Source of the DNA: Streptomyces fildesensis
GTDB taxonomy: Bacteria; Actinomycetota; Actinomycetes; Streptomycetales; Streptomycetaceae
Direction of reading: 5' to 3'
DNA: 64,000 bases
NCBI RefSeq assembly: GCF_016107395.1
Contig: NZ_JAAIKO010000027.1
Coordinates: forward strand, 1 to 64,000
Below, piece after piece: positions 44,505 to 52,107 of this stretch (position 1 is the stretch's first letter; each line of letters opens with the position of its first letter). The notes under the pieces are model-generated. The model had not been told where the DNA came from. It saw nothing but the letters and a program-made list of their open reading frames with translations, and made no database searches. Made by a program: the position numbers and the translations under genes.

Positions 44505-44986
44505 TGACCCTGAACCCCCGCGGCGCAACCGCCCCGCCGGTCACGCACACCGCCTCGCGGGGCCGGCCCCCGGCCCCGCCGTCGGCCCCCGCCACGGCCC
44601 GCTGGAGCGGCGCTCCGGCCACCTGGGCGCACCGCCACCCCGTCGGGCGCGCGGTGAGCCTGGCAGTGGGCCTGGGCGCGCTGGGCGGCGCGGTGGCGCT
44701 GGGCGGGAGACACGACAAGGTGCTGTGGTTCTGCGCGGTGGCGCCGGACACCGCCCTGCTGCTCGGCATCGCCGGAGCGCCCACCTGGCACCGGATGCCG
44801 TCCTACGCGGTGCGCCCGTACAACGTGCTGCACTCGCCCGCGGTCCCGGCCGTCCTGCTGACGGCGGCGGCGCTCACCGGGCGCCGCCGCCTCGCCGTCG
44901 CGGGCCTCGCCTGGCTCGGGCACATCGGCTGGGACCGCGCCTGCGGTTACGGACCGCGGGACGCGGCCGGCTACGTCACCAGGTGA
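44504..44986 (+). CDS. DUF4260-like membrane protein
   Basis: This 160-residue protein starts with a 50-residue Pro/Ala-rich tail and then shows three or four hydrophobic helices. The segments CAVAPDTALLLGIAGAP, PYNVLHSPAVPAVLL and HIGWDRACGYGPRDA match the DUF4260 pattern as I remember it. The function of the family is not known. It starts inside the stop of the hydrolase gene and its own end overlaps the convergent P450 gene by 11 bp, so it closes the long plus-strand operon. Confidence 0.75.
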   Translation: MTLNPRGATAPPVTHTASRGRPPAPPSAPATARWSGAPATWAHRHPVGRAVSLAVGLGALGGAVALGGRHDKVLWFCAVAPDTALLLGIAGAPTWHRMPSYAVRPYNVLHSPAVPAVLLTAAALTGRRRLAVAGLAWLGHIGWDRACGYGPRDAAGYVTR

Positions 44987-46145
44987 CCGGCAGCGCCGTC
45001 AGCCGGTTCACCAGCAGTCCGGTGTGCATCGTGATGTCCTGCTCGGGAACGGCCAGCCGCAGCTTCGGCAGCGCGCGGGCCAGCGTCGTCAGCGCGATCT
45101 CCAGTTCGGCGCGGGCCAGCGGCGCGCCCAGGCAGTGGTGCACACCGTGACCGAACGCCAGATGCGACGGGCCGGGCCGGCCGGGGTGGAGGCTGTCCGC
45201 GTCCGGGAAGACCCGCTCGTCGCGGTTGGCGGAGCAGATCGACGCGATGACGGCGCTGTTGGCGGGGATCGGCACGCCCGCGACCTCGGTGTCCCGCAGC
45301 GTCACGCGCAGCGGGCCGCCGTCGCCCATCGGGTTGTAGCGGAGCAGTTCCTCCACCACGGAGGCGGGCCGGTGCAGCAGCGCCGCGAAGCCGTCCGGCT
45401 CGCGCAGCAGGGTGAACGCGCAGGTGCCGATCATTCCGGCGGTCGTCTCGTGCCCCGCGACCAGCAGCGTCATCGCCATCGTGAGGAGTTCCAGATGACT
45501 GAGGCTGCCGTGCTCGTCGTGCGCCTGCACCAGCGCGCTGAGCAGATCGTCGCCGGGCTCGAGGCGCTTGGCGCCGACCAGGTCCGCGAGATACCCCACC
45601 AGTTCGTCGCGGTTGGCCCGCATCACCTCGGGGGAGTGCGCGGTGAGCGACAGCAGCGCGTCGGACCAGCCGCGGAAGCGGTCCCGGTCCTCGTAGGGCA
45701 CCCCCAGCAGTTCGCAGATGACGAAGGCGGGCAGCGGGAACGCGTAGGCGCCGATGAGGTCGACGCCCTCGCCCGCGGTGATCATCTCGTCGACGAGCCG
45801 CTCGGCGGCCTGCTCGATCCGCGGCCGCAGCGCGCGCACCCGGCCCGCGGTGAACTCGGCGGTGACCAGGGCCCGCAGACGGGTGTGCTCGGGCGGGTCC
45901 AGGGTGAACAGACCGCCGGCGTCGAACGGCATCGCGGTCAGTTTCGGCGCCTCCGGGAGGACGGTGGCCGCTCGGCTGAAGTCGGCGCCGCCGAGCACTT
46001 CACGGACATCCTCGTAGCGGCTCACCAGATATCCCGGGTCGCCACTGGGCAGGGTGACCCGGGCGACCGGGCAGCCCGCGCGGAGTTCCTCGTAGGCCGG
46101 TGGCACCTGCGTCGCGGACGGCCGGGGCGGCGGGTAGGTGGTCAC
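44976..46145 (-). CDS. Cytochrome P450
   Basis: This 389-residue P450 has the I-helix AGHETTAG, the ExxR pair in VVEELLRYNP and the haem-ligand Cys338 in HLAFGHGVHHCLGAPLAR. It is soluble and needs ferredoxin and reductase partners, which are not in the window. It is presumed to oxidise the product of system A. I chose the GTG at 46145 with GAGGAG 8 nt upstream; the longer frame into 46343 has no such site. It is convergent with the DUF4260 gene and divergent from the DUF6059-like gene. Confidence 0.93.
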   Translation of the reverse strand: MTTYPPPRPSATQVPPAYEELRAGCPVARVTLPSGDPGYLVSRYEDVREVLGGADFSRAATVLPEAPKLTAMPFDAGGLFTLDPPEHTRLRALVTAEFTAGRVRALRPRIEQAAERLVDEMITAGEGVDLIGAYAFPLPAFVICELLGVPYEDRDRFRGWSDALLSLTAHSPEVMRANRDELVGYLADLVGAKRLEPGDDLLSALVQAHDEHGSLSHLELLTMAMTLLVAGHETTAGMIGTCAFTLLREPDGFAALLHRPASVVEELLRYNPMGDGGPLRVTLRDTEVAGVPIPANSAVIASICSANRDERVFPDADSLHPGRPGPSHLAFGHGVHHCLGAPLARAELEIALTTLARALPKLRLAVPEQDITMHTGLLVNRLTALPVTW

Positions 46146-46213
46146 AGTGACACTCCTCGGGGGCGGTGGAGCGCCGGAGCGCGCCCCGGCCGAGCGTCCG
46201 CCGCCGGGCTCGT

Positions 46214-46257
46214 GATCCGGTCGACGTCCCGTCAAGGAGATCCGGTGGAACCGGATC
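46214..46257. promoter_or_regulatory. Direct and inverted GATCCGGT boxes in the P450 divergent promoter region
   Basis: GATCCGGT occurs at 46214-46221 and 46239-46246, and its complement ACCGGATC at 46250-46257. The last two make a perfect 8-bp inverted repeat with a 3-bp spacer. The set lies between P450 and the DUF6059-like gene and could bind a dimeric regulator acting on one or both. Function not shown. Confidence 0.45.
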
Positions 46258-46277
46258 AGAACTTCCATGACTCGTGC

Positions 46278-46295
46278 TGGAGTCGTCCTTGAGCG
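46278..46295 (+). promoter_or_regulatory. SARP-type heptamer direct repeat before the DUF6059-like gene
   Basis: TGGAGTC-GTCC-TTGAGCG has an 11-bp period, the typical form of SARP-bound heptamers. The second heptamer is close to TCGAGCG. It lies 60 bp before the ATG at 46355. Confidence 0.35.
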
Positions 46296-46354
46296 GCTGC
46301 GGACACCATGGACGCAGCGCCGGACGGAGGCGCGGAATCCCACGGAGGCCTTAG

Positions 46355-46651
46355 ATGAGCCAGCTCGCCAAGTGGTCTGTCACCTACTTCCTGGGCCCGG
46401 TCTACCGGGCGTTGGTGACCTACGGGACGTTCTACGTGCCCATCACCCCGTACCTCTACCCGTCGGGCCGGACCGCGGGGCTGGGACGGCAGCAGCGTAA
46501 GCCGGGCCACGACTACGCAGACCCGATCGCCGGCTACGCGGGCCCTGCCGACGGGCACCCGGAGACGGTCCGTCCGGACGTCCCGCTGAGTGCCTTCGAA
46601 CGGGAAGCCGCCCGCCAGCTGGGCCTTGTCCACGAGTTCGAACGCCCCTGA
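46355..46651 (+). CDS. Small DUF6059-like protein
   Basis: This 98-residue protein has an amphipathic N-terminal half (KWSVTYFLGPVYRALVTYGTFYVPITPYLYPSG) and a polar C-terminus with GHPETVRPDVPLSAFEREAARQLG. This matches the DUF6059 proteins I recall from Streptomyces biosynthetic loci, usually near SARP genes. The function is unknown. GGAGG precedes the ATG. It lies between the P450 gene and the fatty acyl-AMP ligase gene, with heptamer repeats on both sides. Confidence 0.7.
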   Translation: MSQLAKWSVTYFLGPVYRALVTYGTFYVPITPYLYPSGRTAGLGRQQRKPGHDYADPIAGYAGPADGHPETVRPDVPLSAFEREAARQLGLVHEFERP

Positions 46652-46660
46652 CCACTCAGG

Positions 46661-46678
46661 TTCAAGGCGGGTTTGAGG
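46661..46678 (+). promoter_or_regulatory. SARP-type heptamer direct repeat before the FAAL gene
   Basis: TTCAAGG-CGGG-TTTGAGG is an 11-bp periodic pair in the 76-bp gap before the ligase gene, in the same form as the sites at 32003, 46278 and 60188. Confidence 0.4.
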
Positions 46679-46727
46679 CGACGAGCTCATTCTGACCCCG
46701 TACGGCGACGCCAACGGGGGAGCAGCC

Positions 46728-48485
46728 TTGTCTGGACAAGCGGACTTCGCAGAATTAGTGCGGCAGCAAGCGCAGGCGCGGACCGGCCAAGAGGCCTTCG
46801 CCTTCACCGGGGAGGGACGCGACGGGGCCGCGACCGTCGACCGGATCACCTACGGCCGCCTCGACCGGGAGGCCCGGCGGCTGGGCGCCTGGCTGCAGGA
46901 CCACAACGCGGCCGGTAAGCGGGTGTTGATACTCCAGGACCAGGGTCCGCTGTTCATCGCCTGCTTCCTCGGCTGTCTGTACGCCGGAGCGGTCGCGGTG
47001 CCCGCCCCGCCACCCGGCGGCACCCGCCGGCACATCGAACGCGTGGCCGGCATCGTGAAGGACTCCGCCGCGTCGTTCGCCCTCACCGACTCCCGGCACG
47101 CGCCGGTCATCTCCCAGCTGCTGGCCGAGGCCGGCCACGGCGACGTGGTGTGCCTGGCGACCGACGCGCTGCCCGCCGACGCCATCGCGCCGGCCGACCC
47201 GGACGACTGGCGGCGCCCGGACCTCTCGCTGGACGACCTCGCCTTCCTGCAGTACACCTCGGGCTCCACCAGCGAGCCCAAGGGCGTGATGATCTCGCAC
47301 CGCAATCTGCTCGCCAACCAGCGGGCGATCCAGCGGGCGATGGGCACCGGGGCCCGGTCCAGGATCGGCGGCTGGCTGCCCTTCCACCACGACATGGGCC
47401 TGGTCGGCCATCTGCTGCACCCGCTGTGGCTGGGCGCGCAGGGCGTGATCATGCCGGCGATGAGCTTCGTACGGCGTCCGGTGCGCTGGCTGCAGATGGT
47501 CTCGGAGTACGGGATCACCACCGGCGGGGGCCCCAACTTCGCCTATGAGCTGTGCGTACAGCGCGTCACCGACGAGCAGGTCGCCGAACTGGACCTCTCC
47601 CGCTGGGAGAACGCCGTCAACGGGGCCGAGCCGGTGCGGGCGGAGACGCTGTGCGCCTTCGCCGAGAAGTTCAAGCCCGCCGGTCTCGACCCTTCCGCGC
47701 TCTACCCCTGCTACGGCATGGCGGAGGCGACGCTGCTGGTGTCCGGCGGCATCCCCGGCAGCCGGGCGCCCCAACTGCCGGTGGACGCCGGCGCGCTGGA
47801 GCGGCACCGGCTGGAGGACCCCATGCCCGGCCGGTCCGTCCGCACCCTCGTCGGCTCCGGTCTGGTCCGGGACTTCGACCTGCGGATCGTCGACCCGGAG
47901 AGCGGCCGGGTGAAGATGCCCGGGGCGATAGGCGAGATCTGGATCCGTGGCGACAGCGTCGCCCAGGGGTACTGGAACCGGCCGGCGGAGACCGCGTACT
48001 CATTCCAGGCGGTCACCTCGACCGGTGAGAGCGGCTTCCTGCGCACCGGAGACCTCGGAGTGGTGCGGGACGGCGAGCTGTTCGTCACCGGCCGGCTGAA
48101 GGACGTCATGATCGTCGCCGGGCGCAATCTGTACCCGCAGGACGTGGAGCGCACCGTGCAGCGGGTGAGCGCCCTGTTCAGCTCGACGGTGGTCTTCGCC
48201 GTCGACTCCGACCGCGAGCATGTGGTGGTCGTCCAGGAGGTGAGGTCAGGGCGCACCTTCGACGCGGATCTGCCCGGCCTGGTGTCGGCGGTCCAGCAGA
48301 GCGTGTCGCGGGAGTTCGCGATGCCGGTGCGGAACGTGGTGCTGGTCCGGCCCGGGACGGTCCGCCGGACCACCAGCGGAAAGCTGCAACGCGCCGCCAT
48401 GCGCCAGCTGTTCCTCACCGACCGGCTCCGCCCCCTGCACGAGGTCGTCGACCCGGACCTCAAACGTCTGGTGCGGCACGGGTAG
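46728..48485 (+). CDS. Fatty acyl-AMP ligase (FAAL)
   Basis: This 585-residue adenylating enzyme has FAAL features: VLILQDQGPLFIACFLGCLYAGAVAVPAPPP, the P-loop LQYTSGSTSEPKGVMISHRNLLANQ, then GGWLPFHHDMGLVGHLLHPLWLG and RRPVRWLQMVSEYGITTGGGPNFAYELC. FAALs activate a fatty acid as the acyl-AMP and pass it to an ACP rather than to CoA. ACP1 (35760) is the likely acceptor. The start is a TTG at 46728 with GGGGGAG upstream. The ACP-transfer step would feed the dehydrogenase pair and the KS-AT-ACP module. Confidence 0.92.
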   Translation: MSGQADFAELVRQQAQARTGQEAFAFTGEGRDGAATVDRITYGRLDREARRLGAWLQDHNAAGKRVLILQDQGPLFIACFLGCLYAGAVAVPAPPPGGTRRHIERVAGIVKDSAASFALTDSRHAPVISQLLAEAGHGDVVCLATDALPADAIAPADPDDWRRPDLSLDDLAFLQYTSGSTSEPKGVMISHRNLLANQRAIQRAMGTGARSRIGGWLPFHHDMGLVGHLLHPLWLGAQGVIMPAMSFVRRPVRWLQMVSEYGITTGGGPNFAYELCVQRVTDEQVAELDLSRWENAVNGAEPVRAETLCAFAEKFKPAGLDPSALYPCYGMAEATLLVSGGIPGSRAPQLPVDAGALERHRLEDPMPGRSVRTLVGSGLVRDFDLRIVDPESGRVKMPGAIGEIWIRGDSVAQGYWNRPAETAYSFQAVTSTGESGFLRTGDLGVVRDGELFVTGRLKDVMIVAGRNLYPQDVERTVQRVSALFSSTVVFAVDSDREHVVVVQEVRSGRTFDADLPGLVSAVQQSVSREFAMPVRNVVLVRPGTVRRTTSGKLQRAAMRQLFLTDRLRPLHEVVDPDLKRLVRHG

Positions 48486-48632
48486 GACCGGCTCAGGACC
48501 GGGCCGGAGGTCGTTTCCTGCGACCATTGGTATCGGCCGTTCACGTAATCTGCTCATCCGTATGCCTAACGTGGCTGAATCTGCGATCCTGTGACCCGGA
48601 AGTTGGCAGTTGGGAGCCGGGAGGCGCGACGC

Positions 48633-49238
48633 ATGATTCACGTTCTCCTCGCGGAGGACATGCACATGGTCCGCGGTGCGCTGGTCGCCCTGCTGAACCT
48701 CGAGGTCGACATCAAGGTCATCGCGGAGGTCGAGTCCGGGGACGAGATCGTGCCCACCTCCGTTCGGACACGCCCCGATGTGGCAGTGATCGACATCGAC
48801 CTGCCGGGCATCGACGGTCTGACCGCCGCCGCGGACCTGCATGAGCAGATGCCGTCGTGCCGGACGTTGATCCTCACGAGCCTCGGCAGACCCGGCAACC
48901 TCCGCCGGGCCCTGGACGCGCATGTCTCCGGTTTCATCCTCAAGGACGCGCCGCCGGCCAAACTGGCCCAGGCGATCCGCAGCGTGCGCGCCGGAGAGCG
49001 GGTGATCGACTCCCAACTGGCCCTGGCCGCCTGGGACACCGGCGAGAACCCGCTCACCCGGCGGGAGGTCGAAGTCCTCCGGCTCACCGCCAACGGTGCG
49101 GAGGCGGTGGAAATAGCCGCCCGGCTGTTCCTGTCGGTCGGCACGGTCCGCAACTATCTGACGACGATTCTCGCCAAGCTCAACGCGCGTAACAAGGTCG
49201 ACGCCATCAGGATCGCCCGCGACGCCGGTTGGCTGTAA
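48633..49238 (+). CDS. NarL/LuxR-family response regulator
   Basis: This 201-residue regulator has a receiver domain (ED pair in LLAEDMHMV, phospho-acceptor Asp54 in VAVIDIDLPG, conserved Lys in GFILKDAPPAKL) and a LuxR-type HTH (NPLTRREVEVLRLTANGAEAVEIAARLFLSVGTVRNYLTTILAKLNARNK). GGGAGG lies 8 nt before the ATG at 48633. It ends 16 bp from the convergent sensor-kinase gene, its probable partner. The repeated sites at 54790 and 54834 are candidate targets. Confidence 0.92.
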   Translation: MIHVLLAEDMHMVRGALVALLNLEVDIKVIAEVESGDEIVPTSVRTRPDVAVIDIDLPGIDGLTAAADLHEQMPSCRTLILTSLGRPGNLRRALDAHVSGFILKDAPPAKLAQAIRSVRAGERVIDSQLALAAWDTGENPLTRREVEVLRLTANGAEAVEIAARLFLSVGTVRNYLTTILAKLNARNKVDAIRIARDAGWL

Positions 49239-49254
49239 CGGCCCGGCGTGAGCT

Positions 49255-50412
49255 CTACGCCGCCGCGCCACTCAGCGGTACCAGGGCGGTCAGCCGGAAC
49301 CAGCCGTCCTCGGCGGCCGCGGCGTTGAGCGTGCCGCCCAGCTCGCCGAGTCTCGTACAGAGGTTGTCCAGGCCCCTGCCGTCGCGCCGGGCGGTGACGG
49401 ACGGGGAGGTGTTGAGCCCGTCGTTCTCCACCCGCAGGCGCACCACGCCCTTGTCCAGGATCGCTTCTATGACGCAGTTCTGCGCCTTGCTGTGCCGCAG
49501 CAGATTCGACACCCCCTCACGCAGCACGGTGGAGAGCACGGTGTTGACCCGGTCCTCGAGCGGGCCGCAGTCGACGGTCACGACGGTGGCTATGTCGGCC
49601 GAGACCAGCACGGCCCGGGTGGCGGCTATCTCGGCGGCCAGCGACATGTCGCGGTAACTGCTCGCCACCATGCGGACGTCGGACAGTGCCTGGCGGGAGA
49701 TGGCCAGCATCGTCGAGATCTCCTCACAGGCGCGTTCCGGGTGGCTGTTGACCAGCCGGTAGACGAGCTCCCCCTTGAGGGTGATCGCGGAGAGGCTGTA
49801 GCCGAGCAGATCGTGCAGATCCCTGGCGACCCGGTCCCGCTCCCGGGCCACCGCCAGCCGGGCGAGTTCGGCGCGGGCGGCCTGTACCTCCACCAGCAGG
49901 TCTCCCAGCCGGGTGAGGCCGAAGACGGAGAGGCCGATGGTGCCGACACCACACGCGTAGTAGAAGGCGCTGAACCCGTCGGACCCGAGGTGCTGTTCGA
50001 TGAAGAACATGCTGATCGCCACGGCCGACGCGCTGAGCCAGGAGACTTTGCCACGAAGGAACAACAGGAGTGATCCGGCGAAGTAGCCCGGCATCCCCAC
50101 CCAGCTGTCCTTCAGGATCAAGAAGGGGATATAGGTGAGCAGCCCCTGCATCGACAGCGTCCAGATCCAGTAACGAGGTCTGTCACCGCCCCGATTGGGG
50201 AGGGAATGGAGGTTCTGCAGCAGGAATAGCGCAACGAGTATGCCGGCGCCCCATGCCATCTCCGAAGTCGGCACCTGGCGGGCCAGCATGCTGACGATTC
50301 CCAGCAGCAGATACCCCAGCATGGTCAAGGCCACGATCGCCCGGCCGAGCCGGGGCACAGGAATGTCGCCCCCTGGAAAATCGTGTTCTACCTGCCCCCG
50401 TACACCGACCAT
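49255..50412 (-). CDS. NarL-type sensor histidine kinase in the RiPP operon
   Basis: This 385-residue kinase has four to six membrane helices in its first 170 residues, then the HisKA_3 segment ARERDRVARDLHDLLGYSLSAITLKGELVYRLV with the phospho-accepting His, and an ATPase domain (EGVSNLLRHSKAQ and RRDGRGLDNLCTRLGELGGTL). The start at 50412 has GGGGAG 7 nt upstream, so it begins 26 bp after the SagB stop. It is thus the last gene of the minus-strand RiPP operon. It may sense the mature peptide or a related signal; this is inference. Confidence 0.92.
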   Translation of the reverse strand: MVGVRGQVEHDFPGGDIPVPRLGRAIVALTMLGYLLLGIVSMLARQVPTSEMAWGAGILVALFLLQNLHSLPNRGGDRPRYWIWTLSMQGLLTYIPFLILKDSWVGMPGYFAGSLLLFLRGKVSWLSASAVAISMFFIEQHLGSDGFSAFYYACGVGTIGLSVFGLTRLGDLLVEVQAARAELARLAVARERDRVARDLHDLLGYSLSAITLKGELVYRLVNSHPERACEEISTMLAISRQALSDVRMVASSYRDMSLAAEIAATRAVLVSADIATVVTVDCGPLEDRVNTVLSTVLREGVSNLLRHSKAQNCVIEAILDKGVVRLRVENDGLNTSPSVTARRDGRGLDNLCTRLGELGGTLNAAAAEDGWFRLTALVPLSGAAA

Positions 50413-50437
50413 TACCTGTCTCCCCTGCAGCAATGGA

Positions 50438-52069
50438 TCAGCGGTCATCGTGCTGAGCACCAGGCCGTGCCGGAAGACTACTCGCTACAGGCTGAACATG
50501 ACCTGCTGTTGCCGCGCATCGTTCGCCCCAATCACTGTCATTGACGGGGTATCCCATGGCACTTTCTGCCTCCGCGGAGGTGTCGTCCGGTGCCAGCGGG
50601 CCGAGAAGGAGCTCGCCGATACTGGATTCCTCGCGCCAGTCCAGTCCGAAGGCCTGCGCCGACGTTTCGATGTCTCCGCTGCCCAGCGGCAGGGGAGCGA
50701 GCCGCATCGCCGTGGCGACCAAGCACATCGTCTGCTGGACCACGCCCACATGCTTGAGCGCGAGGGCGTACCACATACCGCTGTACTTCCATGACAACCT
50801 GCGGAAGCGGGCGGTGATGGTGATCAGGACCTGTGGCGTCGTGGTCATACCCGCGGCGGCGCTCGCCTGTGCGAGCAGTTCGGCAGCGGAGTTCGACGGG
50901 TCGTCCAGCCGTACCAGACAGTGGCCGTAGGGGTCGTAGTAGTAATTGCCGGCCGCCAGTCCCACGCAGCGGCTGAGAGTGATGTAGCACTCCAGCTCAT
51001 AGGCCGATCCGCCACTCGGATAAGGACGGCTACTGGCGGGATAGGAGGCGGGCTCCAGACCGATGCTGCTGTAGAGGGAACGGATGCGCGCTATCCGGTA
51101 GAGGAACTCACCCAGTTGCCGATCACTGAGCGGCTCCTCCGCATAGGTGCGGGTGGACCGGCGGGTCTCCAGTACCGCGGTCAGCGGCGGGTCCGCCGCC
51201 AGCACCGTGTCGAGATCGGGCCGGTACAGCGGGATGCGTACGCCGTCGGGCGCGCTCTTGACCGCCGGTTCCGGGGACAGCTGTCCGAGATAGGGGAAAG
51301 TGGCCCCGAAGTCGCCGTCATGGCGGCCGAGCCGGGTGCGGGTGTGGAAGAGCAGTTCGTTCGGGGTCCAGGTGATGAGCGAGGGATCGTGGTCCTCGGC
51401 GAAGACCACCACCCCGTTCCCGTCCTGTTCGCCGAGCGTGACCATGCCGGCGGCGGCGAGGTAGGCGATGATGTCCGCCACCACGCCCTCCGCCACCGGC
51501 AGCGCGGCCGTTGCCGCTTTCAGAGTGGTCGCCTTGCCGAGCACCCCGATCACCCAGGCCGCCTCGGGCCGGCGGAACTGCGCCCGGTGCAGGGACAGCG
51601 CCGAGTCCAGGACCAGCAGCTCGTCCTTGGTCTGCAGTACGGCGAACCGGGAGAGTCTGATCGGCTGGTCGGGCGGCACCGCCCGGATGTCCAGCCGGGC
51701 GCCGCGGGCGATCGGGACCATGTCCAGGAGTTGCGGTTCGGTGTCGTCCAGGCCCAGCGAGCGGACGACGAGGTAGGAGACGCTGTCGAGGAGTGTGAGC
51801 AGGCGGGCCCGGTCGCTCGCGGTGATCTCGCCGTGCGGCCGGGGGGTGGCGCGCAGGATGTTCTCCAGGTCCACCGGCCCGAAGCTCATCCTGCGCAGCG
51901 ATTCGTAGACCAGCTCATCGGGACCGGTCAGGAGCACGTCCCCCCACCGGCTGTGCAGCACCGCCCCGCCGGCGGAGGATGCCCGTTCCAGATGGACGTC
52001 CTCCCGTAGCGACCACAAGGAGACCCTGCGCAGGTCGGTGCCTACGTCCGGGCGTGGTTCTGAATGCAC
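50438..52069 (-). CDS. SagB-type dehydrogenase with extended N-terminus
   Basis: This 543-residue protein ends in a nitroreductase-like FMN domain of the SagB type (about residues 290-520): ETRRSTRTYAEEPLSDRQLGEFLYRIAR, PYPSGGSAYELECYITLSRCVGLAAGNYYYDP and SWKYSGMWYALALKHVGVVQQTM. It would oxidise azolines to azoles. Residues 1-280 form a large extra region of unknown fold, so the protein is about twice the usual length of SagB. The GTG start has AAGGAG 7 nt upstream, and the gene follows the YcaO gene by 38 bp. Confidence 0.88.
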   Translation of the reverse strand: MHSEPRPDVGTDLRRVSLWSLREDVHLERASSAGGAVLHSRWGDVLLTGPDELVYESLRRMSFGPVDLENILRATPRPHGEITASDRARLLTLLDSVSYLVVRSLGLDDTEPQLLDMVPIARGARLDIRAVPPDQPIRLSRFAVLQTKDELLVLDSALSLHRAQFRRPEAAWVIGVLGKATTLKAATAALPVAEGVVADIIAYLAAAGMVTLGEQDGNGVVVFAEDHDPSLITWTPNELLFHTRTRLGRHDGDFGATFPYLGQLSPEPAVKSAPDGVRIPLYRPDLDTVLAADPPLTAVLETRRSTRTYAEEPLSDRQLGEFLYRIARIRSLYSSIGLEPASYPASSRPYPSGGSAYELECYITLSRCVGLAAGNYYYDPYGHCLVRLDDPSNSAAELLAQASAAAGMTTTPQVLITITARFRRLSWKYSGMWYALALKHVGVVQQTMCLVATAMRLAPLPLGSGDIETSAQAFGLDWREESSIGELLLGPLAPDDTSAEAESAMGYPVNDSDWGERCAATAGHVQPVASSLPARPGAQHDDR

Positions 52070-52107
52070 AGGAGGTCTCCTTCGGATGCGGTGTTGCGGA
52101 CGCGATG

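Noticed and set aside
44976..46343. P450 start at 46343
   Set aside because: The extension is Arg-rich and lies in the region with GATCCGGT boxes and a heptamer pair; the GTG at 46145 has a good ribosome binding site and gives the normal P450 length.
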